Shown here piece by piece: positions 63,811-64,000 of a DNA stretch of 64,000 nucleotides (positions are counted from its first letter, which is position 1; every line of letters begins with the position of its first letter). Source of the DNA: Hyposmocoma kahamanoa (lineage: Eukaryota; Arthropoda; Insecta; Lepidoptera; Cosmopterigidae); NCBI RefSeq assembly GCF_003589595.1, contig NW_020654422.1, forward strand, positions 1,871,029 to 1,935,028, written 5' to 3'. The notes beneath the pieces were generated by a model. The model did no database searches. It was not told the DNA's origin and was given only the letters and a program-made list of their open reading frames with translations. The position numbers and the translations under genes were made by a program.

Positions 63811-63942
63811 AAATGGACAAGTCATGCGCCTGGTGGTAAGCGACACGCCTGTCCATAACAATTGCAGTGGTACCTTCAGATTTTTGCGAAAATCTGAAGG
63901 GGACACTGTCACCGCGGCCATCATCCTGAGCTATCTGTAATT
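63811..63942 (-). repeat. Family A repeat, 3' half, with new hairpin
   Basis: AAATGGACAAGTCATGCGCC, TGGTGGTAAGCGACACGCC, GTCCATAACAATTGCAGTGG, then CCTTCAGATTTT, TGCG, AAAATCTGAAGG, a perfect 12-bp hairpin in place of the usual TGCCACTCAGAGCTTTAAATC block, then CACCGCGGCCATCATCCTG. Confidence 0.82.
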
Positions 63943-64000
63943 AAAGACAATAATTTAACAAAACCAGTACACGAATATTACATGCAAACTTAATACTTTT

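Overview
This window looks like intergenic or intronic chromosomal DNA from an insect, most probably a moth or butterfly (Lepidoptera). The evidence is AT-rich sequence with no long open reading frame, a short (TTAGG) run, and repeat types that I recognise, from recollection, as common in lepidopteran genomes: C-terminal pieces of several non-LTR retrotransposons, tRNA-derived SINEs, mariner-like and hAT-like elements, and a CATCATCATCA / CCCACTGCTGGGC LINE tail. I found no intact protein-coding gene, rRNA, convincing tRNA gene or CRISPR array. Nearly every supportable feature is a transposable element or a relic of one.

The dominant component, called family A here, is a roughly 285-bp interspersed repeat. 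It opens near AGTAGCAGTAGAGCTCC and ends near CTTGGTATCATAAAAA. I count about 26 loci on both strands from end to end, many truncated, internally deleted, inverted on themselves, or used as targets by other elements. Its A-rich 3' end suggests a SINE or the 3' part of a LINE. Other recurrent families are E (327-bp MITE with GAGACGAAA ends), G (about 450 bp, AACCGAC...GGTCGGTT ends), H (GTGACCATGGG / TATACGCGATTT units), M (TATCGCAC...GTGCGATA MITE), SINEs B, C and D, and many single foldback elements.

Layout: 1-5.4 kb holds family A, a TTAGG-bearing foldback, LINE debris and a nested pair (a hAT-like element with an exact 8-bp duplication inside an E-family MITE). 6-13.4 kb is dense in family A, with a G copy, a 197-bp foldback and a second hAT-type MITE. 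14.5-15.8 kb has a minus-strand LINE end and a broken mariner transposase. 17-26 kb is sparser, with a family A copy split by a segment carrying a TGACAG tandem repeat. 27-36.5 kb has SINEs, MITEs, a LINE RNase H-region relic and a GC-rich foldback inside family A. 37-47 kb has several LINE C-termini, a nested M/G pair and foldbacks. 48.1-49.1 kb is one larger inverted-repeat element. 53.8-54.5 kb is a nest of foldbacks with a Harbinger-like element carrying the start of a MADF-like protein. 60.4-60.9 kb is a 525-bp Harbinger-type MITE with a TTA duplication.

The only hint of a host gene is at about 62.6-62.94 kb, where sequence low in recognisable repeats ends at a strong splice donor (GTG|GTAAGT). 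This could be the 5' untranslated first exon of a plus-strand gene continuing beyond the window. No cooperating set of genes is present. The biological interest lies in the density of palindromic and foldback DNA and in several insertions whose target duplications can be read directly. All family names for repeats are from pattern recognition without database comparison.
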